Below, in pieces: positions 63,836 to 64,000 of a DNA stretch of 64,000 nucleotides (positions are counted from its first letter, which is position 1; every line of letters starts with the position of its first letter). The DNA is taken from NCBI GenBank assembly GCA_029204225.1, contig CM055092.1, positions 27,388,320 through 27,452,319 on the forward strand, read 5' to 3'. The notes under the pieces are model-generated. The model was not told the DNA's origin. It searched no databases and worked only from the letters and a program-made list of their open reading frames with translations. Position numbers and translations under genes: made by a program. The DNA comes from Diphasiastrum complanatum. Taxonomy: Eukaryota; Streptophyta; Lycopodiopsida; Lycopodiales; Lycopodiaceae.

Positions 63836-64000
63836 TACTGTACTGTGGGTTCTATCAATGGATAAAAATCAATTGGCCTCGTCACGAGGCGAGGTGACGG
63901 GACACGCATCCCGTCAACGACAACCTGGGTCATGCATGGGTTGCCATAGTGAAGAACTATATGTACAATCTATTTTGGTTTTGAGAAATATAGTTGCTAC
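63836..64000. other. Window end, no gene
   Basis: Contains a small palindrome-rich stretch (CGTCACGAGG, CGAGGTGACGGGA, ATCCCGTCA at about 63876-63919). Nothing else is recognisable. Confidence 0.4.

Overview
The window looks like nuclear DNA of a land plant with a large, transposon-rich genome. The evidence is two plant-type genes (a bulb-lectin receptor kinase and a plant-type ATP-citrate lyase subunit A with 13 coding exons), very long introns full of decayed retroelements, Ty1/copia and Ty3/gypsy elements with plant-type primer sites, and a CACTA transposon. Long TE-filled introns would fit a fern, gymnosperm or another large-genome lineage, but I cannot fix the species from sequence alone.

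Layout. 1-5818: the 5' part of a minus-strand Ty3/gypsy element (LTR, primer site, gag, protease) inserted into a plus-strand copia element whose RNase H and 3' LTR continue to 6715. 6.9-7.5 kb: a copia gag scrap. 8024-10637: a single-exon G-type lectin receptor kinase on the minus strand, broken only by a 7-bp tandem duplication. A degenerate ~100-bp tandem array lies just upstream and may run into its signal-peptide codons. 12.85-18.64 kb: the tail of one copia element joined to a second, internally deleted copia with two recognisable LTRs. 18.64-30.76 kb: gag, leader and split LTR of a minus-strand gypsy element; the LTR is interrupted by a 7.7-kb CACTA transposon (21944-29642) bounded by the 3-bp duplication AGG. 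30.76-36.4 kb: further gypsy and copia pieces, including a gypsy-RT/copia-integrase chimera. 39817-57014 (coding) plus a likely 5' UTR exon near 58885-59050: an intact ATP-citrate synthase alpha gene on the minus strand. 59.3-64 kb: a hairpin cluster, a 24-bp-period minisatellite and copia fragments in opposite orientations.

The two host genes are unrelated. The receptor kinase would act at the plasma membrane in extracellular sensing. The ATP-citrate lyase subunit would act in the cytosol, pairing with a B subunit encoded elsewhere to make acetyl-CoA. ACLA splices cleanly on paper to 423 codons although its introns hold a copia element, a hAT-like MITE with a near-perfect 8-bp duplication, related palindrome-rich elements, and long CT/TA/GT tracts. 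Everything else is mobile DNA, its decay products, or satellites.

Limits. All boundaries and homologies were judged by eye from motifs. Family names rest on motif recognition, not on database searches.
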